Notes under the pieces: generated by a model | Database searches by the model: none | Told to the model about the DNA's origin: nothing | Seen by the model: only the letters and a program-made list of their open reading frames with translations | Program-made: the position numbers and the translations under genes | Source: ZC4RG20 sp963782445 | GTDB lineage: Bacteria > Pseudomonadota > Gammaproteobacteria > Steroidobacterales > Rariloculaceae | Direction of reading: 5' to 3' | Assembly: GCA_963782445.1 (NCBI GenBank) | Contig: CAWAJM010000002.1 | Span: forward strand, 248,001-312,000 | Length of the DNA stretch: 64,000 nucleotides | Part shown: in pieces, positions 15,896-24,439 of the stretch | Position numbering within the stretch: position 1 is the stretch's first letter | How the letters are laid out: each line of letters opens with the position of its first letter

Positions 15896-16965
15896 TGAGC
15901 CGCCTTGGCGAGCCGCCCGCCGAGCCCAATCCGCTCCATGAGCAGGTCGCCGAGCTCGGCACCGTGCGCGAGCGCGTTGTACGCGGGCACCTTCGAGCGC
16001 TGCTTGATGATGTCGATGCCGACCTGATTGTCCGTGGCCGGGCCGGTCACGACCGTCGGCTCGATGTGGAATTCCTCCTGCAACAGCTTGACGCCGCCCC
16101 AGGCGGCGACGGGATCGTTCGCGCAGAGCACGAGCGCGCTCAGGTTGTCGCGGATCTCGGCGTCGCGCAGGATCGCCTCGACGCCGTAAGCGCCGAGCAG
16201 GCCGTCGCCGAGCTCGAAGACGATGACGTCGGGGCGCTCGGGCACGAGCGTCGCGAGCAGGTGCCGCGTCAGCGCCGGCGCATTGGTCGAGGTCGTCGCG
16301 CAGACGCCGAGGTCGCTGAAGATGGCCGTGTTGCGCGCGCCGGCGTCCTCCATGGCGAGAATGTCGCGACGCAGCGCGACGCCCGTCGCCTTGAAGGCGT
16401 CGATGATGAGGCCATTGTGGCGGAAGCGGCTCACGATGGCGCAGGCCGCGGCCGTCTTGCCCGAATTCATGCAGGTGCCGGCGAGTGCGACCACGGGAAT
16501 GCCGTCGAGGCGGACCGGTTTGTCGCCGGCGAGCCTATGCTCACCGGCACGCGCCGGCACGCCGACGCGCTGGCCGAGGTACGGGAAATCGAGCACGACG
16601 CCGAGCACCCTGCAGTCGAAGGGCTGCCCGTGCGTCGGGTTCACCGAGTCGCAAATTCCGAGCACGCCGCCGAGATTCAGGAGCTGCACGACGTCGCCCG
16701 GCGCGAGCGTCTCGGGCAGGTGCCCCGAGTAGCCGAACAGCGCCTTGCGGTGGCCCAGCGCGCCGACGATGACGTCGCCACGCTTGACCTGTGCCATGCG
16801 CCCGCTCGTGAGCTCGAGCGTGTTGTAGGTGGATTTGTTGTTCAGGACCTCGACCGCGACGAGGATGCCTTCCTCGCAGGGGATCTCCGAGCTGACCCGA
16901 ACCTCGTGTGAAAGATCGTTGGCGATCGCGACCGAGGCGATCTTGTCGACGACGATTGAGCGCAT
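15892..16965 (-). CDS. DUF1611-like P-loop protein within the arginine operon, function unknown
   Basis: 357 residues. Residues 1-145 look like a beta-rich domain. Residues 155-345 are a P-loop fold with Walker A GTCMNSGKT (163-171) and an acidic strand VFELGDG (249-255). This layout resembles DUF1611 proteins, though similarity is only by eye. It has a strong GGAGGA ribosome site, begins one base after the argG stop and overlaps argC by 4 nt, so it is an integral operon member. From memory, the DUF1611 protein DgcN acetylates D-glutamate; since the operon lacks a recognisable acetylglutamate synthase, an acyl-transfer role is an attractive but unproven idea. Confidence 0.8.
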   Translation of the reverse strand: MRSIVVDKIASVAIANDLSHEVRVSSEIPCEEGILVAVEVLNNKSTYNTLELTSGRMAQVKRGDVIVGALGHRKALFGYSGHLPETLAPGDVVQLLNLGGVLGICDSVNPTHGQPFDCRVLGVVLDFPYLGQRVGVPARAGEHRLAGDKPVRLDGIPVVALAGTCMNSGKTAAACAIVSRFRHNGLIIDAFKATGVALRRDILAMEDAGARNTAIFSDLGVCATTSTNAPALTRHLLATLVPERPDVIVFELGDGLLGAYGVEAILRDAEIRDNLSALVLCANDPVAAWGGVKLLQEEFHIEPTVVTGPATDNQVGIDIIKQRSKVPAYNALAHGAELGDLLMERIGLGGRLAKAAQ

Positions 16966-16966
16966 G

Positions 16967-18179
16967 TCATTGTCCTCCGGCACGGGTGTAGAGCATCCCG
17001 GGCAGGGAAAGAATACGGGAGAAGCCGACGGCGTCGGCGGGCGTCCATTCGCCGGCCGACTCGCCATACTTGCCGCGGCTCGCGGCCATGAGCGAGTGCG
17101 GCGAATCGAGGCCCGTGACGAAGGCGCTGCCGGGCCGGAGCTCGCAGCGTACCGTGCCCGTCACGCGCGCCTGCGAGGACTCGAGCAGCGCCTCGATGTC
17201 GCGGCCGACCGGATCGAGCTGCTTCCCTTCGTGCACGAGGTCGCCGTACGTCAGCGAGAGCGGTTCCTTGACGCGGGCCTGCAGCGCCGTCAGCGTCAGC
17301 TTCTCGAGCTCGCGGTGCGCGTTCAGCAGAATGTCCGCGGCCGGCGCCTCGAATGCGACGCGCCCCTTGGTGCCGAGGATCGTGTCGCCGAGGTGAATGC
17401 CGCGGCCGACGCCGTAGCGGCTGCCGAGGGCCTCGAGCCGTTCGATGAGCGCGACCGGCGCGAGCGGCTCGCCGTCGAGGGCGACGGGCACGCCGCGCTC
17501 GAAGCCGATCTCGACGCGGCTGGCGGGCTGCGGCGACTCGAGCGCCCCGGCGCTCAGGACCCAGGCGGCCTCGGGGATCGAGCCGCTCGAGGTCAGCGTC
17601 TCCGTCCCGCCGATCGTGACACCCCAAAGGCCGCGGTTGATCGAATAGGCCGAGCCGCGGCTCGGCACGGGGAGCCCGCGCTCCTCGAGATAGGCGACCT
17701 GATCGGCGCGTGCCCAGGAGTGATCGCGCACGGGCGCGAGGACCTCGAGCTGCGGTGCCAGTGTCTTCAGGATGATCTCGAAGCGGACCTGGTCGTTGCC
17801 CGCGGCCGTGCAGCCGTGGGCGACCGTGGCGGCGCCCATCGCCTTGGCGAGCTCGGCCAGGTGCGCGGCCTGGACGCCGCGCTCGGAATCCCACGCAGAG
17901 CGGGTACAGCTGGCCGCGGCGCACGTTGCCCATGATCAGGTACTTGAGCACGCGGTCGAAGAATTCTCCGCGCGCCTCGACGAGCACGTGGCGTGCGGCG
18001 CCGAGCGCCAGCGCGCGCTCCTCGAGGCGCTTCGCGGCCGCGGCGTCGAGGCCGCCCGTGTCGATAGTGGCCGTGACGACCGGGCGTCCGTAGGTTTCCT
18101 TGAGCCAGGGCACGCAGAAAGACGTGTCGAGCCCGCCGGAGAAGGCCAGGACGATGGGGTTGTCGATCGAATCAGTCAT
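16967..18179 (-). pseudogene. argG: Argininosuccinate synthase, interrupted by one apparent extra base
   Basis: ArgG joins citrulline and aspartate. The N-terminal frame (MTDSIDNPIVLAFSGGLDTS, from the ATG at 18179) carries the ATP motif and runs to RRGQLYPLCVG. The remainder continues in another frame as MGAATVAHGCTAAGNDQVRF to the end LYTRAGGQ. Removing one A at 17887-17888 joins them as CVGSERGVQAAHLAELAKAMGA. All family motifs are then present. Either the gene is freshly broken or the base is a sequencing error; the intact surrounding operon makes error or very recent mutation likely. The start overlaps argR by 8 nt. Confidence 0.9.
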
Positions 18180-18639
18180 GTTGTCCTTTCCCGAGGTTCT
18201 GCCGCAGCCTCGCCCGCAGGCGCCGCTGTTGATTCGAGTTCGCCGTGGCGACGAATATCGTATCGTCGCCCGACACCGTACCCACGATTTCGGGCCAGTC
18301 CGTGCGGTCCAGCGTGACCGCGACGCGCTGGGCCGCACCGACCGCGGTCTGGACGACGAGCAGGTTCGGGCCCGCGCTGCGGATGTCCCGAATCAGCTCG
18401 GCCACGAGCCGCAGCGAATCGTCGTTGCCGTTGTCGGACCGATCCGGCAGGCTGTAGCCGTTCTTGAGCTTCGCCGCGCCGAGATCGCGCAGATCGCGGC
18501 TCACACTCGATTGCGTGGCGACGAACCCTTCGGCCCGCAGCAACGTGACCAGCTCCGCCTGCCGGTTGATCTCATGCTGTCCCAGCAACCGCGCAATGGC
18601 GCGGCGCCGCTCGTACTGTTGTGCCGTGGCGCTTGGCAT
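18172..18639 (-). CDS. argR: Arginine repressor ArgR
   Basis: 155 residues from the ATG at 18639. The N-terminal winged helix has the recognition region TQSSVSRDLRDLGAAKL. The C-terminal domain has the arginine-binding motif GDDTIFVA. ArgR represses arginine synthesis when arginine is bound. It is the first gene of the operon, so it is probably autoregulated through the palindromic site just upstream. An in-frame ATG at 18696 lies within that operator region and is less likely. Confidence 0.94.
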   Translation of the reverse strand: MPSATAQQYERRRAIARLLGQHEINRQAELVTLLRAEGFVATQSSVSRDLRDLGAAKLKNGYSLPDRSDNGNDDSLRLVAELIRDIRSAGPNLLVVQTAVGAAQRVAVTLDRTDWPEIVGTVSGDDTIFVATANSNQQRRLRARLRQNLGKGQHD

Positions 18640-18651
18640 GCGTCGCCAACC

Positions 18652-18688
18652 TGAATAAAATTGCGCATATGTTATACGATATGTGCAA
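18652..18688. promoter_or_regulatory. Operator/promoter region between argR and the carboxylesterase
   Basis: Inverted repeat TTGCGCATAT (18661-18670) and ATATGTGCAA (18679-18688), 10-bp arms with one mismatch around 8 nt. Next to it is TGAATAAAATTGCGCA (18653-18668), which resembles an ARG box (TGAATwwwwATTCA consensus) on its left half. The stretch is AT-rich against a high-GC background. A TATAAC on the minus strand inside the repeat could be the argR -10. Confidence 0.6.
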
Positions 18689-18742
18689 ACGCGCAAGGGC
18701 TGATTTTGCAGCCAGCTTTGCGCTCAGAGTCGGGAGGCTCCT

Positions 18743-19429
18743 ATGACGGATTCCTATCTGCCCTGTGTCGAGCGGACTGTCGGCCAAGCGCCCACGCTCT
18801 GTATCATCTGGCTGCACGGCCTTGGCGCCGACGGTCACGACTTCGAGCCGATCGTCGACGAGCTCCGGCTCCCGGGCGGCTACCGCTTCGTGTTCCCGCA
18901 CGCGCCGTATCGGCCCGTGACGATCAACGGCGGCATGCCCATGCGCGCGTGGTTCGACATCTTCGCTCTCGATCGCCGAGCCCGGCAGGACGACGCGGGT
19001 ATCGCCGAAGCGAGCGCTGCCGTGACGGCGCTCATCGACCGCGAGATCGAGGCGGGTTTCCCTTCGCGCAGCATCGTGCTGGCCGGCTTCTCTCAAGGCG
19101 GCGCCATGGCCTTGCACGTCGCTTTGCGCGAACCGCGGCCGCTGGCCGGCGTACTTGCGCTCTCGGCCTTTCTGCCGCGCGCCGCCGCGCTCGCGAGCGA
19201 AAAGAGCGCGGCGAATGCGCGGTTGCCGGTATTCATGGCCCACGGCACCGACGACGCGGTCGTGGGCCTACACCTGGCCGAGGAAAGCCGCGACCGGCTA
19301 GGCGCCGAGGGTTATGCGGTCGAGTGGCAGACCTATCCGATGGGGCACGCGGTCTGCGGGCCCGAGCTGCAGGACATCGCCCAATGGCTCGAGGCCCGCC
19401 GCGCGGAGGCGACGCGCGCCGGCGCTTGA
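18743..19429 (+). CDS. Carboxylesterase / phospholipase family alpha/beta hydrolase
   Basis: 228 residues, cytosolic serine hydrolase of the Pseudomonas carboxylesterase / acyl-protein thioesterase family. The oxyanion segment WLHGLGADGHDF, nucleophile motif GFSQGG, acid in HGTDDAVV and histidine in PMGHAV complete the triad. A strong ribosome site (GGGAGG) precedes the ATG. Natural substrate unknown; relatives hydrolyse short-chain esters. Divergent from argR. Confidence 0.88.
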   Translation: MTDSYLPCVERTVGQAPTLCIIWLHGLGADGHDFEPIVDELRLPGGYRFVFPHAPYRPVTINGGMPMRAWFDIFALDRRARQDDAGIAEASAAVTALIDREIEAGFPSRSIVLAGFSQGGAMALHVALREPRPLAGVLALSAFLPRAAALASEKSAANARLPVFMAHGTDDAVVGLHLAEESRDRLGAEGYAVEWQTYPMGHAVCGPELQDIAQWLEARRAEATRAGA

Positions 19430-19550
19430 GCGCGGGTGTTCGCGCCGTTGCCCCTGCCCTTGCCGCCGGCCTAAGACCGGCCATGGATGCGCGGGCGTTG
19501 GTCGGAGGGCTCGTGGCAAGGGCGGTGTCGGAACGCTGAGCGCGATGCCA

Positions 19551-19626
19551 GCATGATTCGTGAACGGCCGGCGTCGGCACGAGCTTCCGGCAACCGCCGA
19601 GCACCGAACCCGGCGGCGAATCATGC
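19551..19626. repeat. Inverted repeat downstream of the NRDE gene
   Basis: Perfect 10-bp arms GCATGATTCG (19551-19560) and CGAATCATGC (19617-19626) enclose a GC-rich 56-nt loop, starting just past the NRDE stop between convergent genes. It could be a terminator-like structure, but there is no T-run. Confidence 0.45.
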
Positions 19627-19629
19627 GGG

Positions 19630-20364
19630 CTACGGCCTCTCCAGCTGGAATTCGAAGGCGCTTTCCCCGTCGGCCCGGCCCGCCGCGTCGAACCGGCGCT
19701 CGATGAAGCGCACACCGCCGCGCTCATCGACGAGCACGACCGTGGAGCAGCGTGTGCCCCACGCGGGATCGCGCTGGAACAGTGAGGTCTGGCGGGCGTC
19801 GAAGGCGCCGGTAGGCGGTGCGGTCTCGTGCAGCAGCACGAACAGGGCGGCTGCCGGATCGGGCTCGGCGAGCGCGGCCTCCAGGCCCTCGATCGCCCGG
19901 TCGATCTTGGGCCAGCGCGCGCCGGCGGGCGCATTGCTGAAGGCGTGGATGCCCGCCTCGAGCCGCTGCATCGGCGCGCGGTTGCTCGAGTAGTAGAGCT
20001 CGGCACCGTCGTAGACGAGGAGATTGAACGGTGCATAGCGCGCTGCGTCGCGGTCGAGATCGGCCGCGAATTCGGCAGCGGACGTGCTGCCCTCGACGAA
20101 CGTGCCGACCAGCAGGCCGCGCGACGGCGGGCGGACGGGCGGCGGCGCGGCTGCGCGCAGGTTCGTCACGGCCGCGAACCGGCCATTGCGGCTCAAGGCG
20201 AGCCATGTGCCCCGCGCCGCGAGGTCGCGCCCCGCGAGCGTGCCGGGGCGGTCGGGCCACCAGGCCGCGGGACTGGCCGCGCGCGCGTGGCTTTCGTCCC
20301 GATTGGCCGCGACGACGAACGAATAGCGGGCGGAGGCACGGTTCCCGAGCGCAATGATGCACAT
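19630..20364 (-). CDS. NRDE family protein (TANGO2-like)
   Basis: 244 residues beginning MCIIALG with the NRDE motif in AANRDES at about residues 19-25, the family's name-giving and N-terminal-nucleophile-like region, followed by GGRDLAARGTWL-type segments (here LAGRDLAARGTWLALS) and AVTNLR. Homologous to eukaryotic TANGO2, whose biochemical role is debated. The cysteine at position 2 is conserved in the family. Full length and intact; no clear operon partner. Confidence 0.88.
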   Translation of the reverse strand: MCIIALGNRASARYSFVVAANRDESHARAASPAAWWPDRPGTLAGRDLAARGTWLALSRNGRFAAVTNLRAAAPPPVRPPSRGLLVGTFVEGSTSAAEFAADLDRDAARYAPFNLLVYDGAELYYSSNRAPMQRLEAGIHAFSNAPAGARWPKIDRAIEGLEAALAEPDPAAALFVLLHETAPPTGAFDARQTSLFQRDPAWGTRCSTVVLVDERGGVRFIERRFDAAGRADGESAFEFQLERP

Positions 20365-20491
20365 GATGCGAGTCCCGATCGAATTCGGCCTGTCCGAGCT
20401 CCGTCACTACGGTGCGAAGCCAAGCGCTGCTCCGGCTCCATCCGCACGGGCCTGCCTCGAATGCCCGGCCGGCCGCGCCGGCGCCGCCCCT

Positions 20492-21058
20492 TCAGTTGGC
20501 CCGGACTGCGGGCTCCTCCGGTGCGAACACGGCGCAGGCCGGACACACGGCCTTCGGCAGCGCAAGCAGGTCGAAGATATAGCCCACGGAGCAGACCGTG
20601 CAACGCGCGATGCTGAGCTCCTCGCCGCGCTGCATGCTGATCAGAAGGTTCCATCCCCACTCGAAGGACAGGCTGGCGCGCGGCACGAGCGCCTGATGCG
20701 TCTCGTAGCATTCGCACAGGCGGTGGCCGAGATCGACATTGCCCTTCCAGTTCGGTCTGCGTCCGCCGTCGGGCTCGAGCAGCCCGTTCGCGAGCAGCAG
20801 ATTCGCGAAGACGCCGGACTCGAGCGCCCGCTGCGGCGTCTTGACGAGCGGCGCGACTTGACTCGGCGAGCGGCCACGGCGGCGCCGCACGGGCGCCCCG
20901 CCGAACTTGAAGTACGACGTATAGAGCTTGCGGATCCGGTCGTCGCTGAGGCCGGTCCAGTACCTGATGGTGCCGGTCCGGGCCTCGTGCCCGATCATGC
21001 GCAGCGCCAGCTCGAAGCGCGCCTTCTCCGTGCGGTATCGATGGTCGGTTGCCCTCAT
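20492..21058 (-). CDS. FlhC-like transcriptional regulator
   Basis: 188 residues, close to E. coli FlhC length (192). The C-terminal zinc-binding pattern is intact: C153-x2-C156 and C172-x2-C175 in RCTVCSVGY and VCPACAVF. The N-terminal helical region has a TGLSDDRIRKLYTSYF DNA-binding-like segment. In enterics FlhC pairs with FlhD in a hexamer that activates flagellar genes; here it is divergent from a gene with FlhD-like repeats, supporting a FlhDC-type complex. No flagellar genes are in the window, so the targets are unknown. Confidence 0.82.
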   Translation of the reverse strand: MRATDHRYRTEKARFELALRMIGHEARTGTIRYWTGLSDDRIRKLYTSYFKFGGAPVRRRRGRSPSQVAPLVKTPQRALESGVFANLLLANGLLEPDGGRRPNWKGNVDLGHRLCECYETHQALVPRASLSFEWGWNLLISMQRGEELSIARCTVCSVGYIFDLLALPKAVCPACAVFAPEEPAVRAN

Positions 21059-21108
21059 ATCTGCAAATCCCCATGAACGGCCGAGTTAACCGGTCTTAGG
21101 TTATTCGT

Positions 21109-21140
21109 ACCACTAATGGTATTTTAGGACCATATATGGT
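21109..21140. promoter_or_regulatory. Paired 12-bp palindromes between the FlhC-like and FlhD-like genes
   Basis: ACCACTAATGGT (21109-21120) and ACCATATATGGT (21129-21140) share the pattern ACCA-N4-TGGT. Their centres are 20 bp apart, about two helical turns, so two dimers could bind the same DNA face. The region is AT-rich and lies in the short divergent promoter interval. This looks like an operator for one or both genes; the bound factor is unknown. Confidence 0.65.
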
Positions 21141-21166
21141 AAATCCAGTGCAAAAGAGTGGCTCCA

Positions 21167-21743
21167 ATGTCAAGAACAATACACTCCGAAGCCCTCGGCC
21201 AAGTCCACGAGCTCAATAGACTGTTCCTAGGCTCGCTACAGAGCCGCAGCGACGGCGAGCTTGCGGCGGCGCGCTTCCCGCTGTCCGAGGTGAAGGTTCT
21301 GCGCGCCGCGGACCCGGCCGAACGTCGAGACGCTGGCCGATTTCCCGCGCGCCCTGTTCCGTCTGCGCCTCGCGGCGGAACCTGTGCGGGGTGAGCCTCC
21401 GCCCGGTGCCGAAATGGACGTTACGCAGGTGCTCGCGCTCACGATCATGTTCTGCGTGTGGAACACGTGCCGGGACAGCGCCTATCAGGCCCGGTTGTTC
21501 TTCGGGCTCACGCCGCGCGAAGTCCATCTCTTGCGGACCACGGCCCTATCGGAGCTGCCCCGCATGGCCGCGACGTCGTTGACGATCGAATGCGCTTTTG
21601 CCGAGTCGGCCTGGCTTTGGCACGAGCTGCTGACCGAGCGGCGCCCCGAGGCCAGGCGCCAGCTCGCCCTCGTGGCCCTGCAGCCTTCCGTCGAAGCCGC
21701 GCGCTTCGAGAACCGCGTCGCGGAGCAGGCGCGGGCCAAATAG
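21167..21743 (+). pseudogene. Tandem FlhD-like protein, interrupted by one apparent extra base
   Basis: The first frame reads MSRTIHSEALGQVHELNRLF and on to VLRAADPA; the second continues DVETLADFPRALFRLRL and runs to the stop at 21743. One A too many in GAACGTC (21320-21326) separates them. Repaired, the product has about 190 residues and two stretches similar to the FlhD helical core: one around LAAARFPLSEVKVL to FRLRL, the other QARLFFGLTPREVHLL to LTIECAF. FlhD normally acts as a homodimer, so this would be a covalent dimer. Similarity is by eye and moderate. Start ATG chosen over a GTG nine bases upstream. Confidence 0.65.
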
Positions 21744-21888
21744 CGCAACCCTGCCCCGTCCTGGGGCCGCGCGAAGGCGGCTGCTTGGCACCATGCGCCG
21801 AGCACCGAGTTACGCCTGCCATTAGAATAGCCGGTTTGCGCGCCGGGAAGCCCGGCGCTTCGACCCGCGATTCGAGACGAGTGGAAGA

Positions 21889-22821
21889 ATGGACGCACTA
21901 GCCATCGAGCAACTGCGCAAGGTCTACGCCAACCGTGTGGAGGCCCTGAAGGGCATTGACCTTACGGTGCGCGAAGGTGATTTCTTTGCCTTGCTGGGGC
22001 CGAACGGGGCCGGCAAGACGACGGCAATCGGCATCGTGACCTCGCTCGTGACGAAGACGAGCGGCCGCGTCACGGTCTTCGGCTACGACCTCGACAGGCA
22101 GCGCGACCTTGCCAAGTCGGTCGTTGGCGTCGTGCCGCAGGAGGTCAACCTGAACATGTTCGAGCGCAACTATTACACGCTCGTCAATCAGGCCGGCTTT
22201 TACGGCATCCCGCCGAACATCGCCCGGATGCGCGCCGAGAAGTACCTCAAAGCGCTGCATCTGTGGGACCGCCGCGACGACATCGCGCGCAATCTCTCCG
22301 GCGGCATGAAGCGCCGTCTCATGATCGCGCGGGCCCTCGTGCACGAGCCGAAGCTGCTGATTCTCGACGAGCCGACCGCCGGCGTCGACATCGAGATCCG
22401 GCGCTCGATGTGGGACCTCATGCGCGACATCAACGACTCCGGCGTGACGATCATCCTCACGACGCACTACCTCGAGGAGGCCGAGAGCCTCTGCCGCAAC
22501 ATCGCCATCATCGACGAGGGCCGCATCATCGAAAACGACACGATGGCGCACGTCATCGGCAAGCTCCAGCGCGAGGCCTTCGTGCTCACGCTCGAGGAGC
22601 GCGTCGCCGAGGCGCCCGTCCTCGACGGCTACACGGTGCGGCTGCGCAACGAGCACGAGATCGAGGTCGAGGTCGCGAAGGAGCAGGGGCTGAACAAGAT
22701 GTTCGCCGCGCTCTCCGCCCAGTCCCTGCACGTCTCGAGCATGCGCACGAAGACCAATCGCCTCGAGGAGCTGTTCATCCATCTCGTCGAGAACAAGAAA
22801 CGCCCGGAGGTGTCGGCATGA
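21889..22821 (+). CDS. ABC transporter ATP-binding protein (YadG-like)
   Basis: 310 residues. ATPase of an ABC-2 exporter. Walker A GPNGAGKTT, signature NLSGGMKRRLMIARAL, Walker B LLILDEPTAGVD and the switch histidine in LTTHYLEE are intact. After the ATPase core, about 80 extra residues form a C-terminal domain. The stop overlaps the permease start as ATGA, so the two are co-translated. Resembles E. coli YadG/YadH, substrate unknown. Confidence 0.92.
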   Translation: MDALAIEQLRKVYANRVEALKGIDLTVREGDFFALLGPNGAGKTTAIGIVTSLVTKTSGRVTVFGYDLDRQRDLAKSVVGVVPQEVNLNMFERNYYTLVNQAGFYGIPPNIARMRAEKYLKALHLWDRRDDIARNLSGGMKRRLMIARALVHEPKLLILDEPTAGVDIEIRRSMWDLMRDINDSGVTIILTTHYLEEAESLCRNIAIIDEGRIIENDTMAHVIGKLQREAFVLTLEERVAEAPVLDGYTVRLRNEHEIEVEVAKEQGLNKMFAALSAQSLHVSSMRTKTNRLEELFIHLVENKKRPEVSA

Positions 22822-23654
22822 GCGGCGCGGAGGAATTGGCCATGTCGGAGTTCAAGCCCAGCGGCGCCGTCGCCGAGCGCGGCCTGCTCGCCATCAATCT
22901 GATCGGCTTCGCGACGATCGTGCGCAAGGAGGTCCGGCGGGTGCTGCGCATCTGGGTCCAGACGATCATCCCGCCGGCCATCACGATGACGCTTTATTTC
23001 ATCATCTTCGGCAGTCTCATCGGTAGGCGCATAGGCACGATGGGCGGCGTGCCCTACATGACCTTCATTGCGCCGGGACTCATCATGATGTCCGTCATCA
23101 CGAACAGCTTCGGCAACGTCGTCTCGTCGTTCTTCTCGGGCAAATTGCAGCTGCATCTCGAGGAGATGCTCGTCTCGCCGCTGTCGTACGTGACGATCGT
23201 GTTGGGCTACGTTGTCGGCGGCGTCGTGCGCGCCCTGCTCGTAGCGGCGCTGGTCACGGCGGTGGCCATGTTCTTCACCGACCTCTACGTCGTGCACTGG
23301 TTCATTACGATTGCGACCGTGCTCCTGACGGCCATGACGTTCTCGGTCGCGGGGCTCATCAACGCCATTTTCGCCAAGAACTTCGACGAGATTTCGGTCA
23401 TCCCGAACTTCGTGCTGACGCCGCTGAACTATCTAGGCGGGGTCTTCTTCTCGGTCGCCTCGCTCGCGCCGTTCTGGCAGCACCTCGCGCGCGTCAATCC
23501 GATCCTCTACATGATCAACGCGTTCCGCTACGGCATGCTGGGGCAGTCGGACATCTCGATCGGCACGGCCTTCGCGATCATCATCGCCGCGCTCGTGGGA
23601 CTGTTCGCGTTTGCGCTCGTGCTGCTGCACCGGGGCACGGGGATCCGCTCTTGA
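22818..23654 (+). CDS. ABC-2 type transporter permease (YadH-like)
   Basis: 278 residues with six hydrophobic segments. The first cytoplasmic stretch RKEVRRVLRIWVQTI and the segment PPAITMTLYFIIFG are typical of the ABC-2 membrane family, as is the late PLNYLGGVFFSV motif. The ATG at 22818 has a GGAGG site 7 nt upstream; an ATG eight codons later is an alternative. Forms an exporter with the preceding ATPase; substrate unknown. Confidence 0.9.
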   Translation: MSGAEELAMSEFKPSGAVAERGLLAINLIGFATIVRKEVRRVLRIWVQTIIPPAITMTLYFIIFGSLIGRRIGTMGGVPYMTFIAPGLIMMSVITNSFGNVVSSFFSGKLQLHLEEMLVSPLSYVTIVLGYVVGGVVRALLVAALVTAVAMFFTDLYVVHWFITIATVLLTAMTFSVAGLINAIFAKNFDEISVIPNFVLTPLNYLGGVFFSVASLAPFWQHLARVNPILYMINAFRYGMLGQSDISIGTAFAIIIAALVGLFAFALVLLHRGTGIRS

Positions 23655-23702
23655 GCGGGCCGCCGCTGAGCGTGCACGGGCGCGCTCGCCGGCCGCCCGC
23701 GC

Positions 23703-24437
23703 TCAGTTCCGGCCCAAGAGGTACTGGCGCCCGTCCGGGAACAACAGGATCGCGCCGTCGGCCGTGATGCGCAGGAGCCGCGCGCCTTGTTTGAGCGTCT
23801 CGCCCTCGAGGTATTTCTGCCCGTCGATGAAGACGAAGCGGTGCGCCGGGTCGGGGTCGAACGCGAGCAAATCGAGGTGCAGCTTCGGCATCGAGGCGTC
23901 CTGCGAGGCCGCCTCGGCATAGCCCGGGACGAAGGCCGCCACCTTGGGCAGCGCGTTCGAGTCCGCCGCGCGGATTGAGTGCCGGGCCGCGGCGTCGGCG
24001 GCGGCGCTCGATTCGACGCCCGCGGACGCGCCGGCAGACGCTTGGCGCTGCGCGACGGCGGGAACGGCGTGCTCGCCGCGGCTGTCGGCCGGCGCCGCGG
24101 ACCGAGGGCTGATCGGCCCGGCGGAGGGTTTCACGCCGGCGGCGGCCTGGGCCGCGGCGTACGGCGGCGACGACGTTCCCGCCGCGGCCTCGGGCGCGGG
24201 CAGCGACGCGGCGGGCGGCCCGGCTGAAGGTGCGGACGCCACGCGTGCAGGACGGGCGCTGAGCCACCAGGCGATGCCGAGCCCGACGATGCCGAGCCCC
24301 AAGGCGGCCATCGTGCCCGCCGCCCAGGGAGGCAACCGTGAGGGCTCCACGGGTCCGGGCATGCGCATGACGCTCGGCAGTGCCTCGCGGTGCCGCTCGC
24401 TCTCTGACTTGCGCAGTGCGTCGAGTATGAATGACAC
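23703..24437 (-). CDS. gspB: General secretion pathway protein B (GspB)
   Basis: 244 residues. Short cytoplasmic start MSFILDALRKSESERHRE, one transmembrane helix at about residues 40-62, an Ala/Pro/Ser-rich periplasmic linker, and the C-terminal domain FIDGQKYLEGETL...GRQYLLGRN typical of GspB. With GspA, GspB helps insert or place the type II secretin through the peptidoglycan. It starts 2 nt after the gspA stop. Confidence 0.88.
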   Translation of the reverse strand: MSFILDALRKSESERHREALPSVMRMPGPVEPSRLPPWAAGTMAALGLGIVGLGIAWWLSARPARVASAPSAGPPAASLPAPEAAAGTSSPPYAAAQAAAGVKPSAGPISPRSAAPADSRGEHAVPAVAQRQASAGASAGVESSAAADAAARHSIRAADSNALPKVAAFVPGYAEAASQDASMPKLHLDLLAFDPDPAHRFVFIDGQKYLEGETLKQGARLLRITADGAILLFPDGRQYLLGRN

Positions 24438-24439
24438 GG

